Origin: Salinicola sp. | GTDB taxonomy: Bacteria; Pseudomonadota; Gammaproteobacteria; Pseudomonadales; Halomonadaceae | Direction of reading: 5' to 3' | Length of the DNA: 47,751 nucleotides | Assembly (NCBI GenBank): GCA_002695065.1 | Contig: NZNW01000049.1 | Span: 1-47,751 of the forward strand | Part shown: one piece after another, positions 17,473 to 27,580 of the stretch | Position numbering within the stretch: position 1 is the stretch's first letter | Layout of the letters: every line of letters begins with the position of its first letter | Notes under the pieces: generated by a model | Database searches by the model: none | Seen by the model: only the letters and a program-made list of their open reading frames with translations | Told to the model about the DNA's origin: nothing | Position numbers and translations under genes: made by a program

Positions 17473-17871
17473 TCACTCGAACCGGCTGGACAGCGTCTCG
17501 CGCAAATGGCGCAGCGAATGGGCGTCGCTGCTATCTGGCCACAGCCACAGGCGGCGGCCGGAGAGATCGATCGCCGAGAGTAGCGGCCCGAGGCGTACCA
17601 GCCGGCAGGTTTCGGGCTGCCAGGCCCGGGCATCGGCCGAGCTCTCCCAGACTGACCGCTCCCCGCTCTGCACGCATCGCAGATGATACTGCCTGGGCGT
17701 CGACCGGTACCGCCAGCCGGTGACGGTCAGCGCCACCAGCACTATCGGGACGGCAGCCCGACCGTCGACCCACCACCCCGCGTAGCCGGCCAACGCCAGC
17801 GCCAGCAACGCCTGGCAAGCCAGCGACAGCCTAGAGCGCCTGACGACGACTGTTGTCGGTGGTCTCTGCAT
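17473..17871 (-). CDS. ygfX: YgfX (CptA-like) membrane protein
   Basis: A 132-residue protein with two hydrophobic helices near the N-terminus (about 17-33 and 38-50) followed by a soluble domain with the family-type RLWLWPDSSD. YgfX is encoded directly after sdhE in many gammaproteobacteria. It was once proposed as the toxin of a CptA/CptB pair, but SdhE is an FAD-assembly factor and YgfX is better described as its membrane partner. The start overlaps the end of sdhE by 41 bp, so expression is tightly linked. The first ~15 basic residues could be shorter if an internal start is used. Confidence 0.82.
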   Translation of the reverse strand: MQRPPTTVVVRRSRLSLACQALLALALAGYAGWWVDGRAAVPIVLVALTVTGWRYRSTPRQYHLRCVQSGERSVWESSADARAWQPETCRLVRLGPLLSAIDLSGRRLWLWPDSSDAHSLRHLRETLSSRFE

Positions 17872-18115
17872 GTTCGACGATCATTTTGACGAGACGGCGC
17901 AACTCGGCGTCCTGGGGCCACTCGCGCCGCATCAGCCAGGTGAAGAGATCCTGGTCCTCGCTGGCCAGCAGCTCCCGGTAAAGCACCTGGTCCGAAGGCG
18001 TCAGTTGGTCATAGCGATCTTCGAGAAATGGCATCAGCAGCAGATCCAGTTCCCACATGCCGCGCCGTGAATGCCAGTAAAGCCGCCGACGCGTGACATC
18101 TTCGTTGTCTGACAT
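17831..18115 (-). CDS. sdhE: FAD assembly factor SdhE
   Basis: A 94-residue protein that promotes covalent attachment of FAD to succinate dehydrogenase (SdhA) and fumarate reductase. The defining RGxxE motif is present as R18-G19-M20-W21-E22 inside HSRRGMWELD. The rest is the compact helical bundle expected (FLEDRYDQL, FTWLMRREWPQD). It is the first gene of an sdhE-ygfX operon transcribed from a promoter with a perfect TATAAT box and divergent from ihfB. Confidence 0.95.
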   Translation of the reverse strand: MSDNEDVTRRRLYWHSRRGMWELDLLLMPFLEDRYDQLTPSDQVLYRELLASEDQDLFTWLMRREWPQDAELRRLVKMIVEHAETTDNSRRQAL

Positions 18116-18159
18116 GGACTACCCTCGATCCGGTGGGCTGAATGACTGTATGGCGCCGC

Positions 18160-18188
18160 ATTATACCCGAGGGAGTTGCCAGTCACTA
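18160..18188 (-). promoter_or_regulatory. Sigma-70 promoter for sdhE-ygfX
   Basis: On the minus strand a perfect TATAAT (-10, 18165 to 18160) lies 17 bp downstream of TAGTGA (18188 to 18183), a weak -35. It is 45 bp upstream of the sdhE start. Confidence 0.6.
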
Positions 18189-18218
18189 TTCACTCACCCG
18201 ACCCACCCGGCTAATGCG

Positions 18219-18247
18219 TTGTTTTCTCGAAAGTTGCGAAGTATGCT
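18219..18247 (+). promoter_or_regulatory. Sigma-70 promoter for ihfB-lapA-lapB
   Basis: TTGTTT (18219-18224) and TATGCT (18242-18247) are separated by 17 bp, about 75 bp upstream of the ihfB start. The assignment is by consensus match only. Confidence 0.5.
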
Positions 18248-18323
18248 GAAGCGACAATAACAGACGTCGGACGCCCATTGCGCGGTTCTTCACCGCCTGG
18301 CAGAGGCCTCACGGAGAATGTCG

Positions 18324-18620
18324 ATGACAAAGTCTGAATTGATCGAACAGATCGCCACCCGTCGCCCCGAGCTATCGGCGAAGGAGGTCGAAGCGGCAGT
18401 GCGCGTCATTCTCGACGATATCACCAACGCACTCGCGGACGGCGGACGTGTGGAGATTCGCGGATTCGGCAGTTTTTCACTGCATTTTCGCGAGCCTAGA
18501 ACCGGGCGCAATCCCAAGACCGGCGATCCCGTCGATCTCGACGGAAAATACGTCCCGCACTTCAAGCCGGGCAAGGAACTACGCGAACAGGTCAATGCCA
18601 GCCGCGCGCTGGGTTACTGA
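18324..18620 (+). CDS. ihfB: Integration host factor beta subunit
   Basis: A 98-residue DNA-bending protein that pairs with IhfA. It has the HU/IHF fold: N-terminal helices ([11 protein letters not shown]), the central [18 protein letters not shown] with the intercalating arm containing RNPKTGDPV, and the C-terminal helix beginning FKPGKELRE. The start at 18324 is favoured over ATG at 18318: ACGGAG is 7 bp upstream of the former but only 1 bp from the latter, and IhfB proteins normally begin MTKSEL. It is followed by lapA and lapB on the same strand. In many gammaproteobacteria ihfB follows rpsA; here rpsA is about 7 kb away on the opposite strand. Confidence 0.96.
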   Translation: MTKSELIEQIATRRPELSAKEVEAAVRVILDDITNALADGGRVEIRGFGSFSLHFREPRTGRNPKTGDPVDLDGKYVPHFKPGKELREQVNASRALGY

Positions 18621-18716
18621 CCTCCCAAGTCATTGCACCCGTCGTGCGAATCGACGGATGCCACCGCGATGACCGATCACGACCCGGGCAGTCGCGGTGC
18701 GTCACCAGGAATCACT

Positions 18717-19022
18717 ATGCGCTGGCTCAAAGGCGTCATTCTCGCCATCATCCTGATCGTCGTACTGCTGCTCGGCATCCTGTTTGCCGTCAACAACCAG
18801 CAGCCACTGCCGCTGGACTTGATCTGGGTGCAGCTCCCTCCCGCCTCGTTGTCGCTGTGGCTCCTGGTCGCCCTGGCTTGTGGCGTGATTCTCGGCATGC
18901 TGGCAATGACGGGGATGTACCTTCGCCTGCGCACCCTGTTGACCCGTGCCCAGCGTCACAATCAGCAACAGCGCAAAGAACTCGATCGTCTACGGACGCA
19001 GGAGTTCAAGGAAAGCACCTGA
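18717..19022 (+). CDS. lapA: LPS assembly protein LapA
   Basis: A 101-residue inner-membrane protein (DUF1049/LapA). Two transmembrane helices are visible (about 5-24 and 42-66), separated by VNNQQPLPLDLIWVQLP, the conserved loop, and followed by a cytosolic coiled coil rich in Gln/Arg. The start at 18717 has AGGA upstream; an ATG at 18633 would add a polar leader not seen in LapA. It partners LapB in controlling LpxC turnover and LPS synthesis, and its stop lies directly against the lapB start. Confidence 0.88.
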   Translation: MRWLKGVILAIILIVVLLLGILFAVNNQQPLPLDLIWVQLPPASLSLWLLVALACGVILGMLAMTGMYLRLRTLLTRAQRHNQQQRKELDRLRTQEFKEST

Positions 19023-20216
19023 ATGAGCGATGTTCTGCTGCTGGCGCTGCTGGTGGCAGCCATCGCCATCGGCTGGTTGCTGGGGCGCTGGGAATCGGGC
19101 CGGGGCCGGAGCCGGCCACGCACCGGGACGTCACGCGGCACGCTGCCGAAAGACTATTTCGTTGGCCTCAATTATCTGCTCAACGAGCAGCCGGACCGTG
19201 CGATCGAGACCTTCACCCAGGCGCTGGAGGTCAACAGCGACACGGTCGAGACGCATATCGCCCTGGGCAATCTCTATCGGTCGCGCGGTGAAGCCGATCG
19301 CGCCGTTCGCATCCACCAGAACCTGCTGGCCAGGCCCGCGCTGACGCCATCGCAAAGTGGCCAGGTGCAGCTGGAACTCTCTCGCGACTTCCTCAACCTC
19401 GGGCTGCTCGATCGAGCCGAGCGGCTACTGCTGTCGTTGCAGAAGAGCCAGGTCGACGACGATCAGAAGCTCGCCGCCAGACGTCTACTCGTCGACCTGT
19501 TCGAACGCGAGAAGGAGTGGGCCCAGGCGCTCGACGCCGCCCAACCGCAACTGGTGCGCCAGGATGCCGACATTCGGCGCGCGGCGGCACACTGGCATTG
19601 CGAGCTGGCCAGCAGGCACCGCATCGAAAGCAGCCCGTCACTGGCCCGAAAGGCATTGAAGCAGGCACTGCATACCGATGAGCGCTGCGTTCGTGCCAAC
19701 TGGATGCTGGGCCAGCTCGAGTGGGATATCGGCCACTATCGCGATGCAGCCCGATGCTGGCAGCGGGTTCCCGAACAGGATCCGAGCTTCACCGCCATCG
19801 TGCTGGAGCCGCTGCGAAATGCCTATCGGCTGCTCGATGACGACGACGGCTGGTGGCAGTTCCTGGAGAAACAGCTGCAACGCGACCCACAGACCTCGGT
19901 CGTCATGATGGCAGCGGACACGCTGAGACATCGCCAGGGCACGGAGATCGCCTGCGCGTTCGTCAGCGACCAGTTGCGCGACCACCCCAGCCTGCGTGGC
20001 GTCGACTACCTGATGGACCTCTATCTGGACGATAGCGATCCCGCGGAGCGGGATCGGCTGGAGCTTCTCAAGCAGCACACCCGGCAGTTGCTGAGTACCC
20101 GGCCGAGGCACCGCTGTCAGCGCTGTGGCTTCGGCGCCGAACAACTCCACTGGCAGTGTCCCCGCTGCCGCAGCTGGGGCACCAGCAAGCCGGTAACGGG
20201 CCTGGAAGGCGAATGA
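19023..20216 (+). CDS. lapB: LPS assembly protein LapB (YciM)
   Basis: A 397-residue protein (E. coli 389) that links LpxC degradation by FtsH to LPS demand. The N-terminal membrane anchor (LLLALLVAAIAIGWLLGRW) is followed by DYFVGLNYLLNEQPDRAIE and multiple TPR repeats through about residue 340. A C-terminal rubredoxin-type metal site follows, with C365, C368, C379 and C382. The ATG at 19023 follows the lapA stop without a gap. It converges directly on pyrF: the two stop codons are adjacent with no spacer, leaving no room for a terminator between them. Confidence 0.95.
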   Translation: MSDVLLLALLVAAIAIGWLLGRWESGRGRSRPRTGTSRGTLPKDYFVGLNYLLNEQPDRAIETFTQALEVNSDTVETHIALGNLYRSRGEADRAVRIHQNLLARPALTPSQSGQVQLELSRDFLNLGLLDRAERLLLSLQKSQVDDDQKLAARRLLVDLFEREKEWAQALDAAQPQLVRQDADIRRAAAHWHCELASRHRIESSPSLARKALKQALHTDERCVRANWMLGQLEWDIGHYRDAARCWQRVPEQDPSFTAIVLEPLRNAYRLLDDDDGWWQFLEKQLQRDPQTSVVMMAADTLRHRQGTEIACAFVSDQLRDHPSLRGVDYLMDLYLDDSDPAERDRLELLKQHTRQLLSTRPRHRCQRCGFGAEQLHWQCPRCRSWGTSKPVTGLEGE

Positions 20217-20924
20217 TCACGACCCGTTTGCCAAGGTATGCTCGATGTCGGCCAGTGCCGCCATGGGATCGGCGGCCTGGGTCACCGCTCGACCGATGAC
20301 CAGGTGCGTGCTGCCGGCCGCCATCGCTGCATCGGGGGTCATCACCCGTCGCTGATCTCCCTGCGCCGCGCTGGCGGGGCGAATCCCCGGCGTCACCTTG
20401 AGGAACCCCGCCCCGCAAAGCTCGCGCAGCCGGGCGCTCTCGCGCGCCGAGCAGACGACCCCATCCAGCCCGCTCTCCTGGGTCAGCCTGGCCAGCCGCT
20501 CGACTTGAGCCAGGGCACTGTCGGTGACGCCGGTTTCCTGGAGCTCGTCGTCGGTCATGCTGGTCAGCACGGTGACCGCGATGAGATGCGTCTCGAGTCC
20601 GCGCTTCGCCAATCGCTCGGCGCTCGCTTCCATCATTCGGCGGCCGCCGGAAGCGTGCACGTTGACCATCCACACGCCCAGGTCGGCGGCGGCTTCCACC
20701 GCACCGGCGACCGTATTGGGGATGTCGTGAAACTTCAGGTCCAGGAAGACCTGGAAGCCCCGCCGATGCAGCGCCTCGACGGCCGCCGGCCCTGCACGGG
20801 TGAACAGCTCCTTGCCGACCTTGACGCGGCAACGGACGGGATCGAGCGCGTCGGCCAGTTGCAGCGCCGCACCCAGTTCAGCGTAGTCGAGCGCAATGAT
20901 GAGTGGCGATTCCGGGGCGGGCAT
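20217..20924 (-). CDS. pyrF: Orotidine-5'-phosphate decarboxylase
   Basis: A 235-residue cytosolic TIM-barrel enzyme that makes UMP from OMP. The catalytic Asp-Lys-Asp array is D62-K64-D67 in [18 protein letters not shown] precedes it, and the phosphate-binding end VTPGIRP and VIGRAVTQA are present. The family commonly lies downstream of lapB on the same strand, but here the gene faces lapB and their stops abut. A TATACT -10-like box sits about 31 bp upstream on the minus strand, consistent with its own promoter. Confidence 0.97.
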   Translation of the reverse strand: MPAPESPLIIALDYAELGAALQLADALDPVRCRVKVGKELFTRAGPAAVEALHRRGFQVFLDLKFHDIPNTVAGAVEAAADLGVWMVNVHASGGRRMMEASAERLAKRGLETHLIAVTVLTSMTDDELQETGVTDSALAQVERLARLTQESGLDGVVCSARESARLRELCGAGFLKVTPGIRPASAAQGDQRRVMTPDAAMAAGSTHLVIGRAVTQAADPMAALADIEHTLANGS

Positions 20925-21155
20925 GGTCGTCTCCAGCAGTCGAATTCGTGCGGGAGTATACCTGACACCGCAATGGGATAGGTCGCTCCCGCCATATCCG
21001 CGCCAGCTACTTTAGCCAGATTGAGTAGAAATTGACTGACAAGAATGATCGCTTTTTTCCGATAAAAAATCGCGGAGCAGCGTCGATACAAGGTAATGAC
21101 GGGCGGTGTGGAATGACACCGGCCTTCACTCACCGATATCAAAAGAGAGATCGCC

Positions 21156-21419
21156 ATGAAGACTCTGCTCCGTGCCGCACTGTTCTCGCTGTTCAGTTTC
21201 ATCGCCCTCCCCGCGCTTGCCCAGGATGCCCCCGTCAATATCAACGAGGCGTCGGTCGAGGCATTGACGACGCTGCCCGGCATCGGCGCGGTCAAGGCTC
21301 AGGCGATCGTCGACGATCGGAAAGCCAACGGCGACTACAAAAGCCTGGAGGACCTGACCCGCGTCGATGGCATCGGCGAAGCCACGGTGGCCAACCTCTC
21401 CGAGAAGGCAACACTGTGA
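21156..21419 (+). CDS. Secreted ComEA-like helix-hairpin-helix DNA-binding protein
   Basis: An 87-residue protein with a Sec signal peptide (MKTLLRAALFSLFSFIALPALA, cleaved near residue 22) and a mature domain of two helix-hairpin-helix motifs: LTTLPGIGAVKAQAIVDDRK and LTRVDGIGEATVANL. PVNINEASVEAL is the typical ComEA entry segment. Gram-negative ComEA-type proteins bind incoming DNA in the periplasm during natural transformation and pull it across the outer membrane. GAGAGA lies upstream of the ATG. The 231-bp gap before it is AT-rich and contains a possible promoter near 21021-21049 (TTGAGT, 17 bp, AATGAT). An unusual GC-rich hairpin follows. Confidence 0.85.
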   Translation: MKTLLRAALFSLFSFIALPALAQDAPVNINEASVEALTTLPGIGAVKAQAIVDDRKANGDYKSLEDLTRVDGIGEATVANLSEKATL

Positions 21420-21427
21420 TCCCGGCT

Positions 21428-21454
21428 CCGGGGCCGGCTTCTCGTCGGCCCCGG
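21428..21454 (+). terminator. GC-rich hairpin downstream of the ComEA-like gene
   Basis: A 9-bp stem, CCGGGGCCG (21428-21436) and CGGCCCCGG (21446-21454), lies 9 bp after the stop codon. There is no clear T-run, so termination is plausible but not certain. Confidence 0.45.
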
Positions 21455-21525
21455 GGTGTCCAAGCTTGCAATTCCCTCGTTAGTCTCCATCTTGCCTGAT
21501 TGGCAGTGCCAACGACGGAGACATC

Positions 21526-22005
21526 ATGCCCCTGCTCATCCTCATCGCCCTATTCGCGATAGCGGACTTCGCCGTACTCTTCACGCTGGGAGCCAGGCTA
21601 GGCCTGCTGACCAGCCTGTTGTGGATCGTCGCCAGTGGTGCCCTCGGTGTTCATCTGATTCGCCGCGAGAGCCTGCTCACGCTTCAGCGGGCCCGTGTCC
21701 GCGTGGCAGCCGGTGAAATTCCCTCCGCCGAGATCATGGCGGGCGCCTCGTTCGTATTGGCGGGCATCCTGTTGATAGCACCCGGTTTTCTTTCCGATAT
21801 CGTGGGCCTAGCATGCCTGATCCCCGGCAGCGGCCAGCTATGGCGTCGCTGGTCCGCCCGCCGCAGTGGGAGCGGCTCGAAGGGGGCGGAAATCCCCGGC
21901 GACTGGAACGTCCATCGAAGAGATTCGGAAAACCCTGCCAGCGGTGGTCGAGCCGGCGATGGTGCCAATCCCATCGAGGGAGAGTATCTCGGCAAGGACC
22001 AATGA
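21526..22005 (+). CDS. fxsA: Membrane protein FxsA
   Basis: A 159-residue inner-membrane protein with about four hydrophobic segments and the family pattern FAIADFAVLFTLGARLG, then ASFVLAGILLIAPGFLSDIVGLACLIP. The C-terminal 50 residues are polar. Overproduction of FxsA in E. coli suppresses F-plasmid mediated exclusion of phage T7; its native role is unclear. In many gammaproteobacteria, including E. coli, it lies close to groES-groEL, as here. GGAG precedes the ATG. Confidence 0.9.
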   Translation: MPLLILIALFAIADFAVLFTLGARLGLLTSLLWIVASGALGVHLIRRESLLTLQRARVRVAAGEIPSAEIMAGASFVLAGILLIAPGFLSDIVGLACLIPGSGQLWRRWSARRSGSGSKGAEIPGDWNVHRRDSENPASGGRAGDGANPIEGEYLGKDQ

Positions 22006-22052
22006 AGCGCCCTACCTTGCCGCCGCCCGGCGATAAAATTTTCAGGCCGCCC

Positions 22053-22080
22053 CTTGAAACCGGCTGGCCAGACCCAATCA
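22053..22080 (+). promoter_or_regulatory. Heat-shock (sigma-32) promoter for groES-groEL
   Basis: CTTGAAA (22053-22059) is a perfect sigma-32 -35 element. 13 bp later CCCAATCA (22073-22080) resembles the -10 element CCCCATnT. It lies about 125 bp upstream of groES, a normal distance. No CIRCE inverted repeat was seen. Confidence 0.75.
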
Positions 22081-22204
22081 AGGCAGCAGCGACAGCTTTA
22101 GGCCGTCAGGCCCATTAACCGGAAGGCGCAAGCCTTCGCCCCTTGAGCCTGGCTCATGTGGGAACGTGCATTTGTAACATGCAACCATCAGGAGAACGTG
22201 AGCA

Positions 22205-22498
22205 ATGAAAATCCGTCCCTTGCACGATCGCGTCATCGTACGTCGCAAAGAAGAAGAGCAGAAAACTGCTGGCGGCATCGTGCTTCCGGGCAGTGCCCAG
22301 GAGAAGCCGACACGCGGTGAAGTCCTGGCAGTGGGCAATGGCCGTATCCTCGAGAGCGGCGAAGTTCGCGCACTGGACGTCAAGGTTGGCGACACCGTGA
22401 TTTTCAAGGAAGGCTTCGGCGTCGAGAAACAGAAGGTCGACGGTGAAGAAGTCCTGATCATGAGCGAAAGCGACATCCTGGCCGTCGTCGAAGGCTGA
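22205..22498 (+). CDS. groES: Co-chaperonin GroES
   Basis: A 97-residue subunit of the heptameric lid that closes the GroEL folding chamber. The sequence shows the classic start [18 protein letters not shown], the mobile loop with [15 protein letters not shown] (residues about 22-36), and the roof and strand [13 protein letters not shown]. It is the first gene of a two-gene operon behind a sigma-32 type promoter. AGGAGAACGTGAGCA precedes the ATG. Confidence 0.98.
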   Translation: MKIRPLHDRVIVRRKEEEQKTAGGIVLPGSAQEKPTRGEVLAVGNGRILESGEVRALDVKVGDTVIFKEGFGVEKQKVDGEEVLIMSESDILAVVEG

Positions 22499-22544
22499 TC
22501 GGCCGAAGCTAGACGATTCATCACGATTTCACGCATTACATTAG

Positions 22545-24200
<1,656 letters not shown>

Positions 24201-24240
24201 TCACCGCCCCGCCATCGCCTGATCCTTTCAGGTATCATGG

Positions 24241-24269
24241 AAAGCCCCGCCTTCTGGCGGGGCTTTTTT
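24241..24269 (+). terminator. Rho-independent terminator of groES-groEL
   Basis: An 11-bp perfect stem, AAAGCCCCGCC (24241-24251) and GGCGGGGCTTT (24256-24266), with a TTCT loop, runs into six T residues (24264-24269). Confidence 0.92.
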
Positions 24270-24351
24270 GTTGCCGAGTCGGCTGGGCCTTCGGCTCGCC
24301 CGGAAGCCTTCGGCGACACCCCGAATTCTTGCCCGCAGGAGTTTTTCGCGC

Positions 24352-25080
24352 ATGCTGGATCGCATTCGCATCGTTCTCGTCCAGACGTTCCACCCCGGCA
24401 ATATCGGTGCCAGCGCGCGCGCGATGAAGACCATGGGCCTGAGCGACCTGGTCCTGGTCGCCCCACGCCAGTTTCCCGATGAGGAGGCCACCCGCCTTGC
24501 CGCTGGCGCTGCCGATCTCGTCGAGGGTTGTCGTGTCGTCGACTCCCTGTCGGCGGCGATTGGCGACTGCGTACAGGTCATCGGCGCCAGCGCCCGACTG
24601 CGCAGCCTGCCACTGCCCTGCTACCATCAACCGGACCAGATGGCCGCCGAACTGTGGCGCCGCCTGCCGGAGGGGCCGGTCGCCATCGTTTTCGGGCGGG
24701 AGCGATATGGATTGACCAACGAGGAGATCGGCCACTGCACGCATCAGCTGAACATCCCTGCCAACCCGGACTATGGCGTGCTCAACCTCTCCCAGGCCGT
24801 GCAGATCGTGGCCTACGAGGCGTTCCGCCAATCCCGTATCCAGGGGGAAGCACAGCAGATGCCCAAGGCCAATGGCCCTTATCCGACGATGGAGCAACTG
24901 GACCACTTCTACACCCACCTGCACCGCGCCTTGGACAGCGCCGGATTCCTGACGCAGCCCCACGCCAGGACCGAGGCTCACCTCCGCGCACTGTTCACCC
25001 GCGCCGAGCCCAGTCGCAAGGAGCTTTCGATTCTGCGTGGTGTACTCAATGCACTGGAAGGTTCAAGCCGAGACGGCTAG
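24352..25080 (+). CDS. trmJ: tRNA (cytidine/uridine-32-2'-O)-methyltransferase TrmJ
   Basis: A 242-residue SPOUT-fold enzyme that methylates the ribose of residue 32 in tRNA anticodon loops using S-adenosylmethionine. Visible family motifs are IVLVQTFHPGNIGASARAMKTMG at the N-terminus (with the catalytic Asn/Arg region), VFGRERYGLTNEE (the knot loop) and NPDYGVLNLSQAVQIVAYE (cofactor site). The start at 24352 is preceded by AGGAG 10 bp upstream, and an upstream in-frame ATG gives a leader unlike TrmJ. The gene sits just after the groEL terminator. Confidence 0.95.
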   Translation: MLDRIRIVLVQTFHPGNIGASARAMKTMGLSDLVLVAPRQFPDEEATRLAAGAADLVEGCRVVDSLSAAIGDCVQVIGASARLRSLPLPCYHQPDQMAAELWRRLPEGPVAIVFGRERYGLTNEEIGHCTHQLNIPANPDYGVLNLSQAVQIVAYEAFRQSRIQGEAQQMPKANGPYPTMEQLDHFYTHLHRALDSAGFLTQPHARTEAHLRALFTRAEPSRKELSILRGVLNALEGSSRDG

Positions 25081-25151
25081 ATCAGCAGGCAAAGTCCTTT
25101 GACAGTCAGACCGGCCAGATAGAGAATGGGAATCGATCTCATCAAAAAGCG

Positions 25152-25544
25152 ATGACGGCGATGACTTCCGAACGCTCCCAGCTCTACTACACCTGCGTCT
25201 TTCTTCAGGTCTCCTTCCAGGCCATCGAGAGCTCGGTCATGACCCGGAGCGATGACAGCAGCCGCTGCTGGCTGGACGCACAGACCCTGCAGATGCTGCT
25301 GGGCGAACTGCAACGCTGCCGCCGCAGTGCCTCACCGTTCAAGCCCGTCCACGCACCGCTCGAGGAGGCGATCTACCACTGCGGTCTGTTGATGGCGCAG
25401 TGCCCCGGCGCCCTCGACCAGCGCCTCTGCCGACACCATCTCCAGGCCATCGGCGCTCCGCTGGGGCAAGCGGTCCGGCACCTTTCCGTCACCCATCAGC
25501 CACCCACTTCGTCGCCACGCTTCCGAACCTGGTTCGGCCGCTGA
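25152..25544 (+). CDS. Small uncharacterised protein between trmJ and rpsA
   Basis: A possible 130-residue protein that I do not recognise. It begins MTAMTSERSQLYYTC and has three moderately hydrophobic helical stretches: VFLQVSFQAIESS, CWLDAQTLQMLLGEL and AIYHCGLLMAQCPGALDQ. It has five or more Cys and a basic, Ser/Pro-rich end. The pattern of amphipathic helices and the lack of Arg-rich shadow composition suggest a real gene. No good ribosome site precedes either candidate ATG (25152 or 25161), which lowers confidence. It is convergent with rpsA across a bidirectional terminator. Confidence 0.5.
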   Translation: MTAMTSERSQLYYTCVFLQVSFQAIESSVMTRSDDSSRCWLDAQTLQMLLGELQRCRRSASPFKPVHAPLEEAIYHCGLLMAQCPGALDQRLCRHHLQAIGAPLGQAVRHLSVTHQPPTSSPRFRTWFGR

Positions 25545-25625
25545 TCTCGGCACCGAGGCCACGCGTTTTCCATCAATCTTCCGAGCGTTGCCAGCGGCTG
25601 GCACGGTCGGCTGAACGGCGGCACC

Positions 25626-25656
25626 AAAAAAAACAGCGCCCGTAGGCGCTGTTTTT
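25626..25656. terminator. Bidirectional terminator between the small gene and rpsA
   Basis: A 10-bp perfect stem, AAACAGCGCC (25631-25640) and GGCGCTGTTT (25645-25654), with loop CGTA, is flanked by eight A residues on the left and a T-run on the right, so it has a U-tract on both strands. It ends rpsA and probably the plus-strand gene. Confidence 0.9.
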
Positions 25657-25681
25657 GTTCGGCAGGACCGGATTCGATGAA

Positions 25682-27358
25682 TCAGTCCTGGCCCATCTGC
25701 TGCTTGATCAGATCACCGATGGTGGTCGGGCCGTTGGGCTCGACATCCTGATCGCGCAGTTTACCCATGCTGCGACGCGTATCGACCTGATCCTTGGCTT
25801 TGATGGAGAGGTTGATGACGCGGCTCTTGCGATCCACGTTGACGATCTTGGCTTCGACGCTATCGCCTTCGTTCAGCACGTTGCGCGCATCTTCGACGCG
25901 ATCGGCGCTGATCTCGGACGCCTTGAGCACGGCCACGACGTCAGTCGCCAGCTCGACATGGGCTTCCTTGGCATCGACTTCGATGATGCGGCCAGTGACC
26001 ACGGCACCCTTGTCGTTGACAGCCAGGAACTCGGAGACCGGATCGGACTCGAGCTGCTTGATACCCAGCGAGATGCGCTCACGCTCCGGATCGATCGACA
26101 GGATGACCGCTTCCGCTTCATCGCCCTTCTTGAACTGACGAACGGCTTCTTCGCCGGTCTCGCTCCAGGAGATGTCCGAGAGGTGAACCAGACCGTCGAT
26201 GCCGCCTTCCAGGCCGATGAAGATACCGAAATCGGTGATCGACTTGATGGTGCCGGCAACACGGTCGCCCTTGTTGTAGCGACCGCTGAAGTCTTCCCAC
26301 GGGTTGGTGGTGCACTGCTTGATACCCAGGGAGATACGACGACGCTCTTCGTCGATGTCGAGAATCATGACTTCGACTTCGTCACCGACCTGAACCACCT
26401 TGGACGGATGGATGTTCTTGTTGGTCCAGTCCATTTCAGAGACGTGAACCAGGCCTTCGACACCCTCTTCCAGCTCGGCAAAGCAGCCGTAGTCGGTCAG
26501 ATTGGTGACGCGGGCGTTGACCTTCATGCCTTCCGGATAACGGTCGACGATGTTGACCCACGGATCTTCGCCCAGCTGCTTCAGGCCCAGAGATACGCGG
26601 TTGCGCTCGCGATCGAACTTGAGGACCTTGACGTTGATCTCGTCGCCGACAGCCACGATCTCGCTCGGATGCTTGATTCGCTTCCAGGCCATGTCGGTGA
26701 TGTGCAGCAGGCCGTCGACGCCACCGAGGTCGACGAACGCGCCGTAGTCGGTGAGGTTCTTGACGATACCGTTGATCTGCTGGCCTTCCTGCAGGGTCGC
26801 CAGCAGCGCCTCGCGCTCGGCGCTGTTCTCGGCTTCGAGAACGGCACGGCGGGAAACGACGACGTTGTTGCGTTTCGGGTCGAGCTTGATGACCTTGAAG
26901 TCCAGCTCTTTGTGCTCCAGGTGCGCAGTATCGCGTACCGGACGCACATCGACCAGCGAGCCCGGCAGGAAGGCGCGAATGGAGGAGACGTCGACGGTAA
27001 AGCCGCCCTTGACCTTGCCGTTGATCACGCCCTTGACGATCTCGTCCTTCTCGAAGGCCGCTTCCAGTTCCTTCCACGCTTCGGCGCGCTTGGCCTTCTC
27101 GCGTGACAGGCGGGTCTCGCCGAAACCGTCTTCGACGGCTTCCAGCGCCACCTTGACTTCGTCACCGACAGCAATGGTCATTTCGCCATTGTCGTCACGG
27201 AACTGCGCCGCGGGGATCTGCCCCTCGGACTTCAGACCGGCGTTGACGGTGATCCAGTCGCCTTCGATGTCAACCACGGTCGCCATGACGATGGCACCGG
27301 GTTCCATGTTGATGTCCTGGAGAGACTGTTCAAACAACTCAGCAAAGCTTTCGCTCAT
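25682..27358 (-). CDS. rpsA: 30S ribosomal protein S1
   Basis: A 558-residue protein (E. coli 557) that binds mRNA on the small subunit. Six S1 (OB-fold) repeats can be followed, with recurrent [26 protein letters not shown]-type blocks, for example [33 protein letters not shown] and the more divergent first and last repeats. The N-terminus [13 protein letters not shown] is typical. TAGGAA lies 5 bp before the ATG. It follows cmk after a 222-bp spacer that may contain its own promoter and leader; a small hairpin at 27385-27399 (GACGGT / ACCGTC) is visible there. S1 is autoregulated in E. coli through such a leader. Confidence 0.98.
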   Translation of the reverse strand: MSESFAELFEQSLQDINMEPGAIVMATVVDIEGDWITVNAGLKSEGQIPAAQFRDDNGEMTIAVGDEVKVALEAVEDGFGETRLSREKAKRAEAWKELEAAFEKDEIVKGVINGKVKGGFTVDVSSIRAFLPGSLVDVRPVRDTAHLEHKELDFKVIKLDPKRNNVVVSRRAVLEAENSAEREALLATLQEGQQINGIVKNLTDYGAFVDLGGVDGLLHITDMAWKRIKHPSEIVAVGDEINVKVLKFDRERNRVSLGLKQLGEDPWVNIVDRYPEGMKVNARVTNLTDYGCFAELEEGVEGLVHVSEMDWTNKNIHPSKVVQVGDEVEVMILDIDEERRRISLGIKQCTTNPWEDFSGRYNKGDRVAGTIKSITDFGIFIGLEGGIDGLVHLSDISWSETGEEAVRQFKKGDEAEAVILSIDPERERISLGIKQLESDPVSEFLAVNDKGAVVTGRIIEVDAKEAHVELATDVVAVLKASEISADRVEDARNVLNEGDSVEAKIVNVDRKSRVINLSIKAKDQVDTRRSMGKLRDQDVEPNGPTTIGDLIKQQMGQD

Positions 27359-27580
27359 GTGATTCCTACGTGATCAACGTTGATGACGGTTGTACCGTCT
27401 TCCTCCGTACCACCAGCGAGCACGGGCCTTATCGACATATCCCTGGGGATGTTGGCGCTGGTTCGACCTGCAGCGACTTTTCAGTCGGGTCGTTGCACGT
27501 CATGACATCTTGCCAGGGGCCCCGGGAGCGGAAGTGCGTCGTCGGCTTCTGCCGGAGAACCGACCTGAAACCGGTGGGTC

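Noticed and set aside
17473-18115. ygfX-sdhE as a CptA/CptB toxin-antitoxin pair
   Set aside because: The RGxxE motif identifies SdhE as the FAD-assembly factor; the toxin-antitoxin reading is an older proposal and is not needed.
21040-21075. Apparent inverted repeat of T6 and A6 tracts before the ComEA-like gene
   Set aside because: The flanking bases do not pair in register (GATCGC versus TCGCGG), so it is not a real hairpin terminator for pyrF or others.
25655-27106. Plus-strand open frame antisense to rpsA
   Set aside because: Same kind of antisense shadow; the composition is low-complexity and rpsA is unambiguous.
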